From an uncultured Oscillospiraceae bacterium (GTDB taxonomy: Bacteria; Bacillota; Clostridia; Oscillospirales; Oscillospiraceae), in the NCBI GenBank assembly GCA_910588495.1, contig CAJUPU010000013.1, positions 1 to 64,000 on the forward strand: 64,000 nucleotides of DNA, in the 5' to 3' direction. The translations under genes and the position numbers were made by a program. Below the pieces are notes generated by a model. That model was not told the DNA's origin and searched no databases. It saw nothing but the letters and a program-made list of their open reading frames with translations. Positions 41,905 to 50,152 of this stretch are shown here, piece after piece. The number at the start of each line of letters is the position of its first letter. Position 1 is the first letter of the stretch.

Positions 41905-42681
41905 TTGCTCTTTGCGGGGATAGACGTGGGGTCCACCACGTCGAAATGTATACTCCTGCGGGACGGCGAGATCGTGGGCAGCGCCCTGGTGGATATGGGC
42001 ATCGGCACTGCCGGACCGGAGGAAGCTTATTCTCAGACGTTGACTGCGGCGGGAGCCGGACCGGAGGACATCGCCTGCTGCGCCGCCACAGGCTATGGCC
42101 GGGCCACCTGGAAAGGGGCGGACCTCACCATCAGTGAACTCACCGCCCACGGCTTGGGGAACCACTTCCTGTTTCCTGATGCCCGCACCGTGATCGACAT
42201 CGGCGGGCAGGACGCCAAGGTGATCCAGCTGGATGCGGACGGGCGGATGGCCAACTTCGTCATGAACGACAAGTGCGCCGCCGGGACGGGCCGGTTCCTG
42301 GAGGTGATGGCCAACGTACTGCGCATCCCGATTGGAGATCTGGAGGTGCTGGCCGCCCAAGCGGAGCACACCGCTCCCATCTCCAGCACCTGCACGGTAT
42401 TCGCCGAGTCGGAAGTCATCTCCCAGCTGGCGTCGGGCACCCCCGTGGCCGACGTGGTGGCGGGTATCTGCGCCTCGGTGGCCTCCCGTGTGGCGGCGCT
42501 GGCCAAGCGGTCAGGCGTGAAGGAACAGGTATGTATGAGCGGCGGCGTGGCCCAGAACGGCGGCGTCCGGCGGGCTCTGGAGCAGGCGCTGGGGGTGTCC
42601 ATCGCCTATTCGCCCCAGGCCCAGATGGCGGGCGCTTTGGGCGCGGCCCTGCACGCGTGTCAAAGATTCCATCGAAGGTGA
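41905..42681 (+). CDS. 2-hydroxyacyl-CoA dehydratase activator (HgdC/HadI-like ATPase)
   Basis: A 258-aa ASKHA ATPase that injects one electron into 2-hydroxyacyl-CoA dehydratase at the cost of ATP. As a homodimer it holds one [4Fe-4S] cluster between subunits. The ligands are Cys124 in MNDKCAAGTGRFLEVM and Cys163 in SSTCTVFAESEVIS. The N-terminal AGIDVGSTTSKCILL phosphate loop, DIGGQDAKVI and SGGVAQNGGVRRALE complete the nucleotide site. The TTG at 41905 is used, since GAGGAGGGG lies about 8 nt before it. An upstream TTG would put the Shine-Dalgarno inside the gene. It is the first gene of the operon, and 17 bases separate it from the first dehydratase subunit. Confidence 0.93.
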   Translation: MLFAGIDVGSTTSKCILLRDGEIVGSALVDMGIGTAGPEEAYSQTLTAAGAGPEDIACCAATGYGRATWKGADLTISELTAHGLGNHFLFPDARTVIDIGGQDAKVIQLDADGRMANFVMNDKCAAGTGRFLEVMANVLRIPIGDLEVLAAQAEHTAPISSTCTVFAESEVISQLASGTPVADVVAGICASVASRVAALAKRSGVKEQVCMSGGVAQNGGVRRALEQALGVSIAYSPQAQMAGALGAALHACQRFHRR

Positions 42682-42698
42682 GAGAGGAGAGGTCAAAC

Positions 42699-43940
42699 AT
42701 GGCTGAAGAAGTCAAAAAACAGCGTACGCCCCCCGATCCCAACTCGGCGAAATACAAGCTGGGCAAGATCGCGGCGGACGCCTACAAGGACGCCATCGCC
42801 GCCAAGGCCCGTGGGGAGAAGGTGGCCTGGGTGTCCAGCAACTTCCCCGTGGAGATCCCGGAGACCATGGGCATCGCCACCGTCTACCCGGAGAACCAGG
42901 CGGCGGGAATCGCCGCCCGTGGCGCGGGCACCCGGATGTGCGAGGAGGCGGAGGCCGACGGCTATTCCAACGACATCTGCGCCTATGCCCGGATCAGCCT
43001 GGCCTACGCCAAGCTGAAGTCCTGTCCGGAGCAGGACGTGGCCATGCCCGACGTGCTGCTATGCTGCAACAACATCTGCAATTGCATGATCAAGTGGTAT
43101 GAGAACCTGGCCCAGGACCTGAACATCCCCATGATCATGCTGGACATCCCCTTCAACCCGGACGACGAGGTGTCCGACGCTCAGGTGGCCTACGTCAAGG
43201 GCCAGTTCCTGGACGCCATCAAACGGCTGGAGGAGATCTGCGGCAAGAAGTGGAGCGACGAGAAATTCCAGCAGGTCATGAACAACTCCTGCCGCACCAG
43301 CCGGGCCTGGCTGGCCGCCACCGCCATGGCGCGGTACACCCCCAGCCCCTTCAACGGCTTCGACCTCTTGAACCACATGGCCGTCATGGTCACTGCCCGG
43401 GGCAAGCCCGAGGCCGCCGAGGCCATGGAGACCCTTTTGAAGGAGTACCAGGAGAACCACGACACCGGCAAGTCCACCTTCCGGGCCGAGGAAAAATACC
43501 GCATCATGTTCGAGGGCATCGCCTGCTGGCCCTGGCTGCGGGCCACCTCCACCGGGCTGAAGGGCCGGGGCATCAACATGGTGACCACCATCTACGCCGA
43601 CGCCTTCGGCTTTGACTACGACAGCTTCGACAACATGATCCGGGCCTACTGCAAGGTGCCCAACGCCATCAACCTGGAGACCGCCCGGGACAAGCGGGTG
43701 AAGCTGTGCAAGGACAACAGCGTAGAGGGTCTGCTGGTACATACCAACCGCTCCTGCAAGCTGTGGAGCGGGTTCATGCCTGAGATGAGCCGTCAGATCG
43801 GCGCGGCCTGTGATATCCCTGTGGTGTCCTTCGACGGCGACCAGGCCGACCCCCGCAACTTCTCCGAGGCCCAGTACGACACCCGGGTCCAGGGCCTCAC
43901 CGAGATCATGGATTCCAGGAAAGGAGGGGAGCGCGCATGA
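42699..43940 (+). CDS. 2-hydroxyacyl-CoA dehydratase subunit, HadB/FldB-like
   Basis: A 413-aa subunit of the oxygen-sensitive, radical (ketyl) 2-hydroxyacyl-CoA dehydratases. It matches the HadB/FldB type (about 408 aa) better than the longer HgdA. Shared segments are TVYPENQAAGIAARGAG, DVLLCCNNICNCMIKWYENL, EEKYRIMFEGIACWPWL, NRSCKLWSGFMPEMSRQ and FDGDQADPRNFSEAQYDTR. The Cys residues in CCNNICN and RSC are expected [4Fe-4S] ligands. Known relatives dehydrate (R)-2-hydroxyisocaproyl-CoA or (R)-phenyllactyl-CoA to the enoyl-CoA. The substrate here cannot be read from sequence. It overlaps the next subunit by ATGA. Confidence 0.93.
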   Translation: MAEEVKKQRTPPDPNSAKYKLGKIAADAYKDAIAAKARGEKVAWVSSNFPVEIPETMGIATVYPENQAAGIAARGAGTRMCEEAEADGYSNDICAYARISLAYAKLKSCPEQDVAMPDVLLCCNNICNCMIKWYENLAQDLNIPMIMLDIPFNPDDEVSDAQVAYVKGQFLDAIKRLEEICGKKWSDEKFQQVMNNSCRTSRAWLAATAMARYTPSPFNGFDLLNHMAVMVTARGKPEAAEAMETLLKEYQENHDTGKSTFRAEEKYRIMFEGIACWPWLRATSTGLKGRGINMVTTIYADAFGFDYDSFDNMIRAYCKVPNAINLETARDKRVKLCKDNSVEGLLVHTNRSCKLWSGFMPEMSRQIGAACDIPVVSFDGDQADPRNFSEAQYDTRVQGLTEIMDSRKGGERA

Positions 43941-45055
43941 CCGCTCAAGAGCTTTTGCGCCGGTTCCACACGGCGGCGGCCGACCCCAAGGGTCAGATGA
44001 AGCAATATCTGGAGGCCGGGGAAAAGGTGGTGCTCACCGCTCCGGTGTACACACCTGAAGAGATCATCCATTCCATGGGGCTGGTGCCCATGGGGGCCTG
44101 GGGGGCCGACGTGCCTCTGGAGGGCTCCAAGGAGTATTTCCCCTCCTTCATCTGCTCCGTCATGCAGTCCATTCTGGAGCTGGGCATGAAGGGGGGCTAC
44201 GAGGGCGCGTCCGCCATCGTCATTCCCTCCCTGTGCGACTCTTTGAAGTGCCTGGGGCAGAACTGGAAATACGCCGTCCCCTCTATCCCCTTCATCCCCA
44301 TGACCTACCCCCAGAACCGCTGGGGCACGGTGGGGACCAGCTTCACCCGGGCGGGCTATGAGCGGGTCATCGCCGACCTGGAGAAGGCCACGGGGGCCGA
44401 ATTCGACCCGGCCAAGCTCACCCAGTCGATCAAGGTCTACAACGCCCACAACGCCGCCATGCGGAAGGTGGACGAGGCCCTGGCCCACCACCCGGAGATC
44501 ACCGCCGCCCAGCGGTCCGACCTGTTCAAGAGCGCTTTCTTTATGAAAAAGGAGGAGCACACCGCCCTGGTGGAGGAGCTGCTGGCCGCCCTGGAGGGGC
44601 AGGAGCCCGCCGCGGGCAAGCTCAAGGTGATGACCACCGGCATCCTGTGCGACAGCCCCGCCCTGCTGGATATCTTCGACGATCTGGGCCTGCACATCGC
44701 GGCGGACGACGTGGCCGCCCAGAGCCGCCAGTATCGCGTTGACTGCGCTGAGGATGGCGACCCCCTGGACGCCCTGGCTGAGAAGTTTGCCGCCATGGGC
44801 AACTGCTCGGTGCTGTACGACCCGGACAAGAAGCGGCCCCGCACCATCGTAGAGCAGGCAAAGGCCCGGGGGGCCCAGGGCGTGGTGGTGGTGCTCACCA
44901 AGTTCTGCGATCCGGAGGAGTTCGACGTTCCGTTTATCAAGCGCGCATGCCAGGCCGCCGGTCTGCCCGTGGCGCTTGTGGAGATAGACCGGCAGATGGT
45001 GAACTTTGAGCAAGCCAGGACCCTGTTGGAGACCTTCCGCGACGTATTGGAGTAA
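43937..45055 (+). CDS. 2-hydroxyacyl-CoA dehydratase subunit, HadC/FldC-like
   Basis: The 372-aa partner subunit, also binding a [4Fe-4S] cluster. HadC-type segments include APVYTPEEIIHSMGLVPMGAWG, split here as APVYTPEEIIHSMG and LVPMGAWG. EYFPSFICSVMQSILELGMKGGY follows, as FICSVMQSILELG then MKGGYEG. IPSLCDSLKCLGQNWKYAVP, FFMKKEEHTALVEELL, MTTGILCDSPALLDI and VLTKFCDPEEFDVPF complete the match. The conserved Cys residues in FICS, LCDSLKC and KFCDPEE are retained. The ATG overlaps the stop of the preceding subunit. The acyl-CoA dehydrogenase and Etf genes found in the C. difficile had cluster do not follow. An AT-rich hydrolase/membrane gene lies next instead. Confidence 0.93.
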   Translation: MTAQELLRRFHTAAADPKGQMKQYLEAGEKVVLTAPVYTPEEIIHSMGLVPMGAWGADVPLEGSKEYFPSFICSVMQSILELGMKGGYEGASAIVIPSLCDSLKCLGQNWKYAVPSIPFIPMTYPQNRWGTVGTSFTRAGYERVIADLEKATGAEFDPAKLTQSIKVYNAHNAAMRKVDEALAHHPEITAAQRSDLFKSAFFMKKEEHTALVEELLAALEGQEPAAGKLKVMTTGILCDSPALLDIFDDLGLHIAADDVAAQSRQYRVDCAEDGDPLDALAEKFAAMGNCSVLYDPDKKRPRTIVEQAKARGAQGVVVVLTKFCDPEEFDVPFIKRACQAAGLPVALVEIDRQMVNFEQARTLLETFRDVLE

Positions 45056-45072
45056 AGAGAGGAGAAAAGAAA

Positions 45073-46887
45073 ATGGAAAAAACCGCGAAAAAAAGCTGGA
45101 CCACAAGGGCGTTTTTGATCTCGCTGGCAGCGCTGATTTTGTGCTCGGTGGTGAACTGGGGCGTTATCACGGGATGGGGGAATGTAAAAATTACAAAGCT
45201 CAAAATTTCCGGTGATGATGGTTTGACGTATACCGGGTTAATGTATATCCCTAAAAGTGCAACCAATGCCACACCTGCCCCCGGTGCTCTGTTTTTACAC
45301 GGAAATTCGGGTAATGCCCGCAACCATGAATCTTGGGCTGTGGAATATGCTCGTCGGGGATTTGTGGTTATTTCCGTTGACAATTTAGGCGCTGCTGACG
45401 GCGAATTCCGCAATGCCTATGGTAGTATGGGTATTCCCACAGCGTTCATGAATTATATGTTAACGCTTAATTATGTAGACAAAGAAAATATTTTAGCTTC
45501 TGGGCACTCTATGGGTGGGGGAATGGCGTATGCGCTTGCGCTTAACTTCCCCGAAAACGTACCCACTGTCATCAGTTCTAATGCCGTGAACGGGATGAAT
45601 CCGACTTCGGGCATGGGGGGTCCCAATGAAGGCGGTTTCGATGGGAATATGCTGATTATAAATGGAACTGCTGATAAAATGAATGAAAACGTCAGTTCCC
45701 TTGAAAAAGCAGAAGAACTTTTCAATCTTAATGGCGGAGAAATTTCAGGTCTGGAAATTGGAAAGCTTTACGGCAGTTTTGAAGAAGGCAATGCCATGCA
45801 GTATGACTTGATTCAAGGACAAATTCATGAAGCTGCTTTTATCAATCACGACCATATTGCCGCTCATTTGGATTTTGCACAAAAATCGATTTCAGCACCT
45901 AACCCTATTGATTCAGGAAATCAGATTTGGCAGTATAAAGATGTGCTAGGCTTACTGGGTATGTTGATTTTTGCTTCTGCTGTGGTGCTATTCGCACTAA
46001 TGCTTGTTGAGCAAATCCCTTTCTTTGCGTCCATTAAACAACCCTTGCCCCAAAATCTTGGTTTGCGGGGTCCTGGCCTTGCTATCAGCGTCGTGTGCGC
46101 TACTGTATTTCCCGTGTTGTGTCTGCGTTTTGGTGGCTTTGGACTGGTAGATCTTTTTGGATCCAGAGCTGAGAACCTAAAGCCGATTTTTAGCTTGCGT
46201 TTTACTAATATTGCTCTGGCTACTGTGTTAGCGCTAAATATTTTTGGCTTCATTATGCTGTTTGTCTACTGGTTCACCGATGCAAAAAAGCATGGTTCTA
46301 ACATTCGTGAACTGGGCCTCACCAGTGAAGGTAGCACAAAAATTGATTGGGTACTCATTGGCAAGTCTTTGCTACTAGCTGTATTGGCTATCATCGTTGG
46401 ATGGACATATTTGGCACTTCAAGGTGCAGTATTTGGCACTGATTTTTACTGCCTGTTCTTTGGCTTCAAACCTATTGCCACATTGAAATTCAAATACTAT
46501 ATTCCATATCTAATTCTTTGGATGCTCTCGTTTGTTGTTGCCGCTATTGGCATGAACGTGGAACGGCGCCTGCCGTCTACCGGCAACGAAGCTAAAGATA
46601 CGCTGATTGCAATGGTGGTCAATATCGTTTTGGCCGCTGGCACGATTACAGCTATGGTTTTTGTAGAAAATGCTGTTCAGATTAGCTTGGGTTCTTCTGC
46701 TGTCGCGCTATCCAACTGGGGCACCGATATCACCCGCCTTTGGGGCATGCCTGTAGGCATGGTTATCGGCGCTGGCGGAAACACATATTGCTTCCGCAAA
46801 ACTGGTAATGTCTGGCTAGGAGCCTTCCTTATGGGGCTTATGTGTGCATTGGCTGCCTGCCTTTATGGCCAAGTCCGTTGCTTCTAA
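45073..46887 (+). CDS. Alpha/beta hydrolase fused to a multi-helix membrane domain, AT-rich
   Basis: A 604-aa protein of unusual architecture. One N-terminal helix (about 12-34) is followed by an alpha/beta hydrolase domain (about 45-275), with the oxyanion-region LFLHGNSGN, nucleophile Ser146 in SGHSMGGG, a probable acid Asp201 in IINGTADKM and a His in INHDHIAAH. The C-terminal half (about 292-604) has about eight hydrophobic helices and resembles no transporter family I can name. With one preceding helix, the hydrolase domain should face outside. Base composition and codon use are sharply more AT-rich than both neighbours, suggesting recent transfer. It sits in frame of the operon with good Shine-Dalgarno sites on each side. 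Substrate unknown; an ester or amide of a 2-hydroxy acid is a guess. Confidence 0.75.
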   Translation: MEKTAKKSWTTRAFLISLAALILCSVVNWGVITGWGNVKITKLKISGDDGLTYTGLMYIPKSATNATPAPGALFLHGNSGNARNHESWAVEYARRGFVVISVDNLGAADGEFRNAYGSMGIPTAFMNYMLTLNYVDKENILASGHSMGGGMAYALALNFPENVPTVISSNAVNGMNPTSGMGGPNEGGFDGNMLIINGTADKMNENVSSLEKAEELFNLNGGEISGLEIGKLYGSFEEGNAMQYDLIQGQIHEAAFINHDHIAAHLDFAQKSISAPNPIDSGNQIWQYKDVLGLLGMLIFASAVVLFALMLVEQIPFFASIKQPLPQNLGLRGPGLAISVVCATVFPVLCLRFGGFGLVDLFGSRAENLKPIFSLRFTNIALATVLALNIFGFIMLFVYWFTDAKKHGSNIRELGLTSEGSTKIDWVLIGKSLLLAVLAIIVGWTYLALQGAVFGTDFYCLFFGFKPIATLKFKYYIPYLILWMLSFVVAAIGMNVERRLPSTGNEAKDTLIAMVVNIVLAAGTITAMVFVENAVQISLGSSAVALSNWGTDITRLWGMPVGMVIGAGGNTYCFRKTGNVWLGAFLMGLMCALAACLYGQVRCF

Positions 46888-46901
46888 AAGGAGAGATTGT
46901 C

Positions 46902-48143
46902 ATGACCCAACTCCCCCGCCCCTTAGAGGGCGTCAAAGTGGTCGAGCTGGCCAACTTTATCGCAGCCCCCTCCTGCGCCCGCTATCTGGCTGACCTGGGC
47001 GCCGACGTTATCAAGGTAGAAGCCCCCAGCCGGGACCCCCTCCGGGGCACCGCTATCAACGAGGGTCGTCCCCTGGGCGACTATGAGAACACCAGCTTCG
47101 ACCTGGACAACGCCAACAAGCGCTGCGTCTGCCTGAACACCAAGTCCCCCCAGGGCCTGGAAGCCCTGCTCAAGCTCATCGGAACCGCCGATATCTTTAT
47201 CACCAACGTCCGGGAGAAATCCCTGAAAAAGCAGGGGCTGGACTATGAGAGCATCAAGGTGAAATTCCCCAAGCTGGTGTACGGCTACGTCACCGGCTAC
47301 GGCGAGAAGGGTCCGGATAAGGACCTGCCTGGCTTCGATTTCACCGCTTTCTTCGCCCGTGGCGGTATGCTGGGCACCCTGTTCGACAAGGACCATGTGC
47401 CCATGATGACCATCCCCGGCGTGGGCGACCACCAAGTGGCCATGAACCTGGCCAGCGGCCTGCTGGCGGCTCTCTACCGCGCCTCCCGCACCGGGAAGGG
47501 CGATAAGGTCACTGTCAGCCTGTTCCACTCCGCCATCTGGGATGTGGCCATCATGCTCCAGGCTTCCCAATATGGCGACAAATCCACCCAGTACCCCATC
47601 ACCCGCAAGAGCGTGGCCAACCCCTTCAACCTGCCCCAGAAGACCCGGGATGGCCGCTGGGTACAGTTCTCCGCCCCGGCCTACGACGCCATGTACGACC
47701 GCTTCGTCACCGCCATGGACCGGGCGGACCTGGTGGGCGATTCCCGCTTCTACCCACAGGCCAACCTCCAGAACAATTTGGAGGAGTTCTACTCCATCCT
47801 GGTGGAGGCCGCTGCCCAAAAAGACCTGGCCGAGTGGTGCGAGCGGTTCAAGGCCGCCGACATCCCCTACGCCGTGGCCCAGACCTGGGACGAGCTGATG
47901 AAGGATGAGCAGGCGTGGGCCGCCGACTGCTTCTATGAGATGGAGTACCCCACCGGGGCCAAGCGGACTCTGGTGCGCCCCCCCGTCATGTTCATGGACA
48001 CCCCGCTGCCCGAGTACAAACGGGGCCCCTACTGCGGCGAGCACACCGAGGAGATCTTGGCCTCCCTGGGCTACACCGGCGATCAAATCAAGGCTATGCT
48101 GGAGGCGGGCGCCGCCGCCCACCCCGTCCCTCGCCGGCGCTGA
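46902..48143 (+). CDS. CaiB/BaiF-family (type III) CoA transferase, FldA/HadA-like
   Basis: A 413-aa family III CoA transferase. It probably moves CoA from an acyl-CoA product to the free 2-hydroxy acid, creating the dehydratase substrate, as FldA and HadA do. Recognisable segments are LEGVKVVELANFIAAPSCARYLADLGADVIKVE (split as VVELANFIAAPSCARYL and ADLGADVIKVE), LKLIGTADIFITNVREKSL, YGYVTGYGEKGPDKDLPGFD and AAPAYDAMYDRF-type C-terminal parts. The catalytic Asp is the one in LPGFDFTAFFARGG. GGAGAG lies about 9 nt before the ATG. It is the last operon gene and ends at a 20-bp-stem terminator. Its first codons are less GC-rich than the rest of the gene. Confidence 0.9.
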   Translation: MTQLPRPLEGVKVVELANFIAAPSCARYLADLGADVIKVEAPSRDPLRGTAINEGRPLGDYENTSFDLDNANKRCVCLNTKSPQGLEALLKLIGTADIFITNVREKSLKKQGLDYESIKVKFPKLVYGYVTGYGEKGPDKDLPGFDFTAFFARGGMLGTLFDKDHVPMMTIPGVGDHQVAMNLASGLLAALYRASRTGKGDKVTVSLFHSAIWDVAIMLQASQYGDKSTQYPITRKSVANPFNLPQKTRDGRWVQFSAPAYDAMYDRFVTAMDRADLVGDSRFYPQANLQNNLEEFYSILVEAAAQKDLAEWCERFKAADIPYAVAQTWDELMKDEQAWAADCFYEMEYPTGAKRTLVRPPVMFMDTPLPEYKRGPYCGEHTEEILASLGYTGDQIKAMLEAGAAAHPVPRRR

Positions 48144-48161
48144 TCCGGCAGGATGCCAAAA

Positions 48162-48211
48162 CGATCGGCCGCCAGGACCTCTCGATGAGGTCCTGGCGGC
48201 CGATCGGCTTT
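48162..48211 (+). terminator. Terminator of the dehydratase operon
   Basis: CGATCGGCCGCCAGGACCTC / GAGGTCCTGGCGGCCGATCG is a 20-bp perfect stem with a 5-nt loop. The T run (GCTTTG) is short. Confidence 0.85.
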
Positions 48212-48258
48212 GACGCGCGCGCGGCCCACTCCACGCCCCGCCCCCTATCTGCCTCCAC

Positions 48259-49677
48259 TCATCCGCCCAGCTTCTCTCCCACCACAGCCATCTGGGCAGG
48301 GGTCACCTCCCACTCCTGGTCGAATGTGATCTCCACAAAGCGGTCCGGCCAGCACAGCAGGAAGGTGTTCCTGGGGCCGTACTCCCGGTCGGTCCAGCGG
48401 TAGGCCGCCTCCGCCCCCCAGGGGGCGGGGTCCGTGGGCTCATAAAAATACCAGGCGCTCTCCGGCATGTCCCGGTTCCACCGCTCCGTCCGGTCCAGGA
48501 GCAGATGCTCCCGGCACAGGCCGTAGAGGAAGGGGGCCTTCACCACCGTCACCGTGTACTCCAGCCGGGGCATCTCCTTATACCGCTCCGCGTCGAACCG
48601 GGCGCGCTGATAGCCCTGGTACTGGGCCAGGAAGATGGACTCGCTCCCCCGGTGCTCCCGGCTGTAGCCCTCATACTCCACGTCCAGCAGGTCCTCCACC
48701 GTCAGGGGGAGCCGGTCCTGCGCGGCGGTGAAGGTGTTCCCGTGGTATTCATAGGTCTCCTCGTCCTGCTCGGCAAACCAGCCGTGGGTGCTTCCAAACA
48801 GGACGCCGAAGGTGATGGCCCCCACAAAGAGGTAGGCCGCGACAAGGCCGGAGACGATGGTCACTACCCGGTTCACCCTGGCGGACACCTTTTTCCGTTT
48901 GAGCCACCCCATGACGCCCCGGACCAGCAAAAACAGCCCCGGCATATACACGCAGAACATGAGCACCGCCACCACTATCATCATCCGGCTCCCGGACAGG
49001 GCCACCGACAGCATATAATACACCACCCCCAGCCCCATCAGGACCAGAGCCCCGATCTGGAGCTTCCGGTGGCTCCTGGAGTCCAAAAACTCCCCCTGTT
49101 CCGCCGCCTTTACCGCCTTCCGGTGCCACCAGAAGTAGCCGCCCAGCTCCACCCCGGCCAGCACAAACACCAGCACCCAGCACATGGCGGTGAGCACGCT
49201 GGCGGGGCTGGCCAGCAGCCCGATGGGGTCGTCGATCAGCCGCCACACCAGCAAGCCCACGTCCAGCACCGCCACCGCCAGCAGCATGAGCTGGGAGGGC
49301 AGGAAGCTGCGCTTCATGGTGCGGTGGATGGACTCCACCTCCAGCACCGGGTCGGTCTCGATAGGCACCGGGTCAGGCCCCTCGTTGTAGAACACCTGGA
49401 GCTGGGCGCTGGACGCCGCCAGCACCCAGCCGGTGTGCCGGCAGAAGTCATAGAAGGTCTCCTGCTCCTCCGAGGGCCCCGGGTCGAAGGCCGACGCCTT
49501 GGGGAAATAGGCCACGGAAAAGGTGAGCTTTTTCGGCTCGATCCTGCGGTAATGCCAGAGGAACTGGCCGATCTTGTCCAGCAGCCAGCCCTCCTCCGCC
49601 ATCTGGGCCAGGTGCTCCTCCAGCCCGGTGCGGTCGTAGAAGGAAAAGGTCTCCAGTCTGCGCTTTGTCTCTTTCAT
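48259..49677 (-). CDS. DUF2812-domain membrane protein
   Basis: A 472-aa protein. The N-terminal DUF2812 domain (about 1-130) has FSFYDRTGLEEHLAQMAEEGWLL (split as FSFYDRTGLEEHL and AQMAEEGWLL) and FYDFCRHTGWVLAASSAQLQVF. Four to six hydrophobic helices follow (about 150-320). A C-terminal soluble domain (about 320-472) has repeated Tyr/Trp. DUF2812 proteins are regularly paired with PadR regulators; their function is unknown. The ATG at 49677 overlaps the PadR stop (ATGA), so the pair is translationally coupled and under the three-operator promoter upstream. No terminator is evident after the gene. Confidence 0.85.
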   Translation of the reverse strand: MKETKRRLETFSFYDRTGLEEHLAQMAEEGWLLDKIGQFLWHYRRIEPKKLTFSVAYFPKASAFDPGPSEEQETFYDFCRHTGWVLAASSAQLQVFYNEGPDPVPIETDPVLEVESIHRTMKRSFLPSQLMLLAVAVLDVGLLVWRLIDDPIGLLASPASVLTAMCWVLVFVLAGVELGGYFWWHRKAVKAAEQGEFLDSRSHRKLQIGALVLMGLGVVYYMLSVALSGSRMMIVVAVLMFCVYMPGLFLLVRGVMGWLKRKKVSARVNRVVTIVSGLVAAYLFVGAITFGVLFGSTHGWFAEQDEETYEYHGNTFTAAQDRLPLTVEDLLDVEYEGYSREHRGSESIFLAQYQGYQRARFDAERYKEMPRLEYTVTVVKAPFLYGLCREHLLLDRTERWNRDMPESAWYFYEPTDPAPWGAEAAYRWTDREYGPRNTFLLCWPDRFVEITFDQEWEVTPAQMAVVGEKLGG

Positions 49678-49997
49678 GGGTATCGCTCCTCTCCCATATG
49701 GCGGCGGTAGTCCTCCGCCTGGGCCTGGATGCGCCGGTACTCCTTGTCCAGCGTCTCCCGGCCCTTGTCCGTCAGCAGGTAGCTGCGCCTGCGCCCCTCC
49801 ACCCGGGTCTCCCGGATCATCCCCGCCTGGCAGAACCGCTCCAGCAGGTCGTACAGCGTCCCGGACCCCACGTTCACCCGCCCCCCGGTCATGGCGGACA
49901 CCCGGTCCAGGATGTCGATGCCGCAGCACTCCTCCCGCAGGCACAGCAGGATGTAGAACATCTGCTCGGTGAGGGTCTGAAATTTTGCCCTGGGCAT
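49674..49997 (-). CDS. PadR-family transcriptional regulator
   Basis: A 107-aa winged-helix regulator with the standard PadR N-terminal domain: TLTEQMFYILLCLREECCGIDILDRVSAMTGGRV (split as LTEQMFYILLCLREECC and GIDILDRVSAMTGGRV), VGSGTLYDLLERFCQAGMI and RSYLLTDKGRETLDKEYRR. The PadR short form (subfamily 2) fits the length. The ATG at 49997 has AAGGAGGG about 8 nt upstream; the frame stays open upstream but runs through the promoter. Three copies of a 13-bp palindrome lie upstream, one inside the promoter, so autorepression is very likely. It is coupled to the DUF2812 gene. Confidence 0.9.
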   Translation of the reverse strand: MPRAKFQTLTEQMFYILLCLREECCGIDILDRVSAMTGGRVNVGSGTLYDLLERFCQAGMIRETRVEGRRRSYLLTDKGRETLDKEYRRIQAQAEDYRRHMGEERYP

Positions 49998-50013
49998 CTG
50001 CCGTCCCTCCTTT

Positions 50014-50026
50014 CTCGAATATCGAG
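50014..50026. promoter_or_regulatory. PadR operator, box 1
   Basis: CTCGAATATCGAG, a palindrome just upstream of the padR Shine-Dalgarno. Confidence 0.7.
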
Positions 50027-50046
50027 GATATAGCGCAAACAGCAAA

Positions 50047-50059
50047 CTCGAATATCGAG
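50047..50059. promoter_or_regulatory. PadR operator, box 2
   Basis: CTCGAATATCGAG, identical to box 1 and 33 bp from it. Confidence 0.7.
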
Positions 50060-50070
50060 CATCTGACCAT

Positions 50071-50099
50071 AGTATACTCTCGATATTCGAGAATGTCAA
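50071..50099 (-). promoter_or_regulatory. padR promoter with operator box 3 inside the spacer
   Basis: On the minus strand TTGACA (50099-50094) and TATACT (50076-50071) are 17 bp apart. Operator box 3, CTCGATATTCGAG (50079-50091), lies between them, 32 bp from box 2. Confidence 0.8.
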
Positions 50100-50108
50100 G
50101 GGGTGGCG

Positions 50109-50140
50109 AAAAAAAGATCCCGGGACCCCTCCGGGTCCCA
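50109..50140 (-). terminator. Terminator after the 210-aa gene
   Basis: On the minus strand GGGACCC/GGGTCCC with a GGAG loop, extended by flanking pairs, then TTTTTTT. Confidence 0.8.
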
Positions 50141-50152
50141 GGACTCTCTCGC

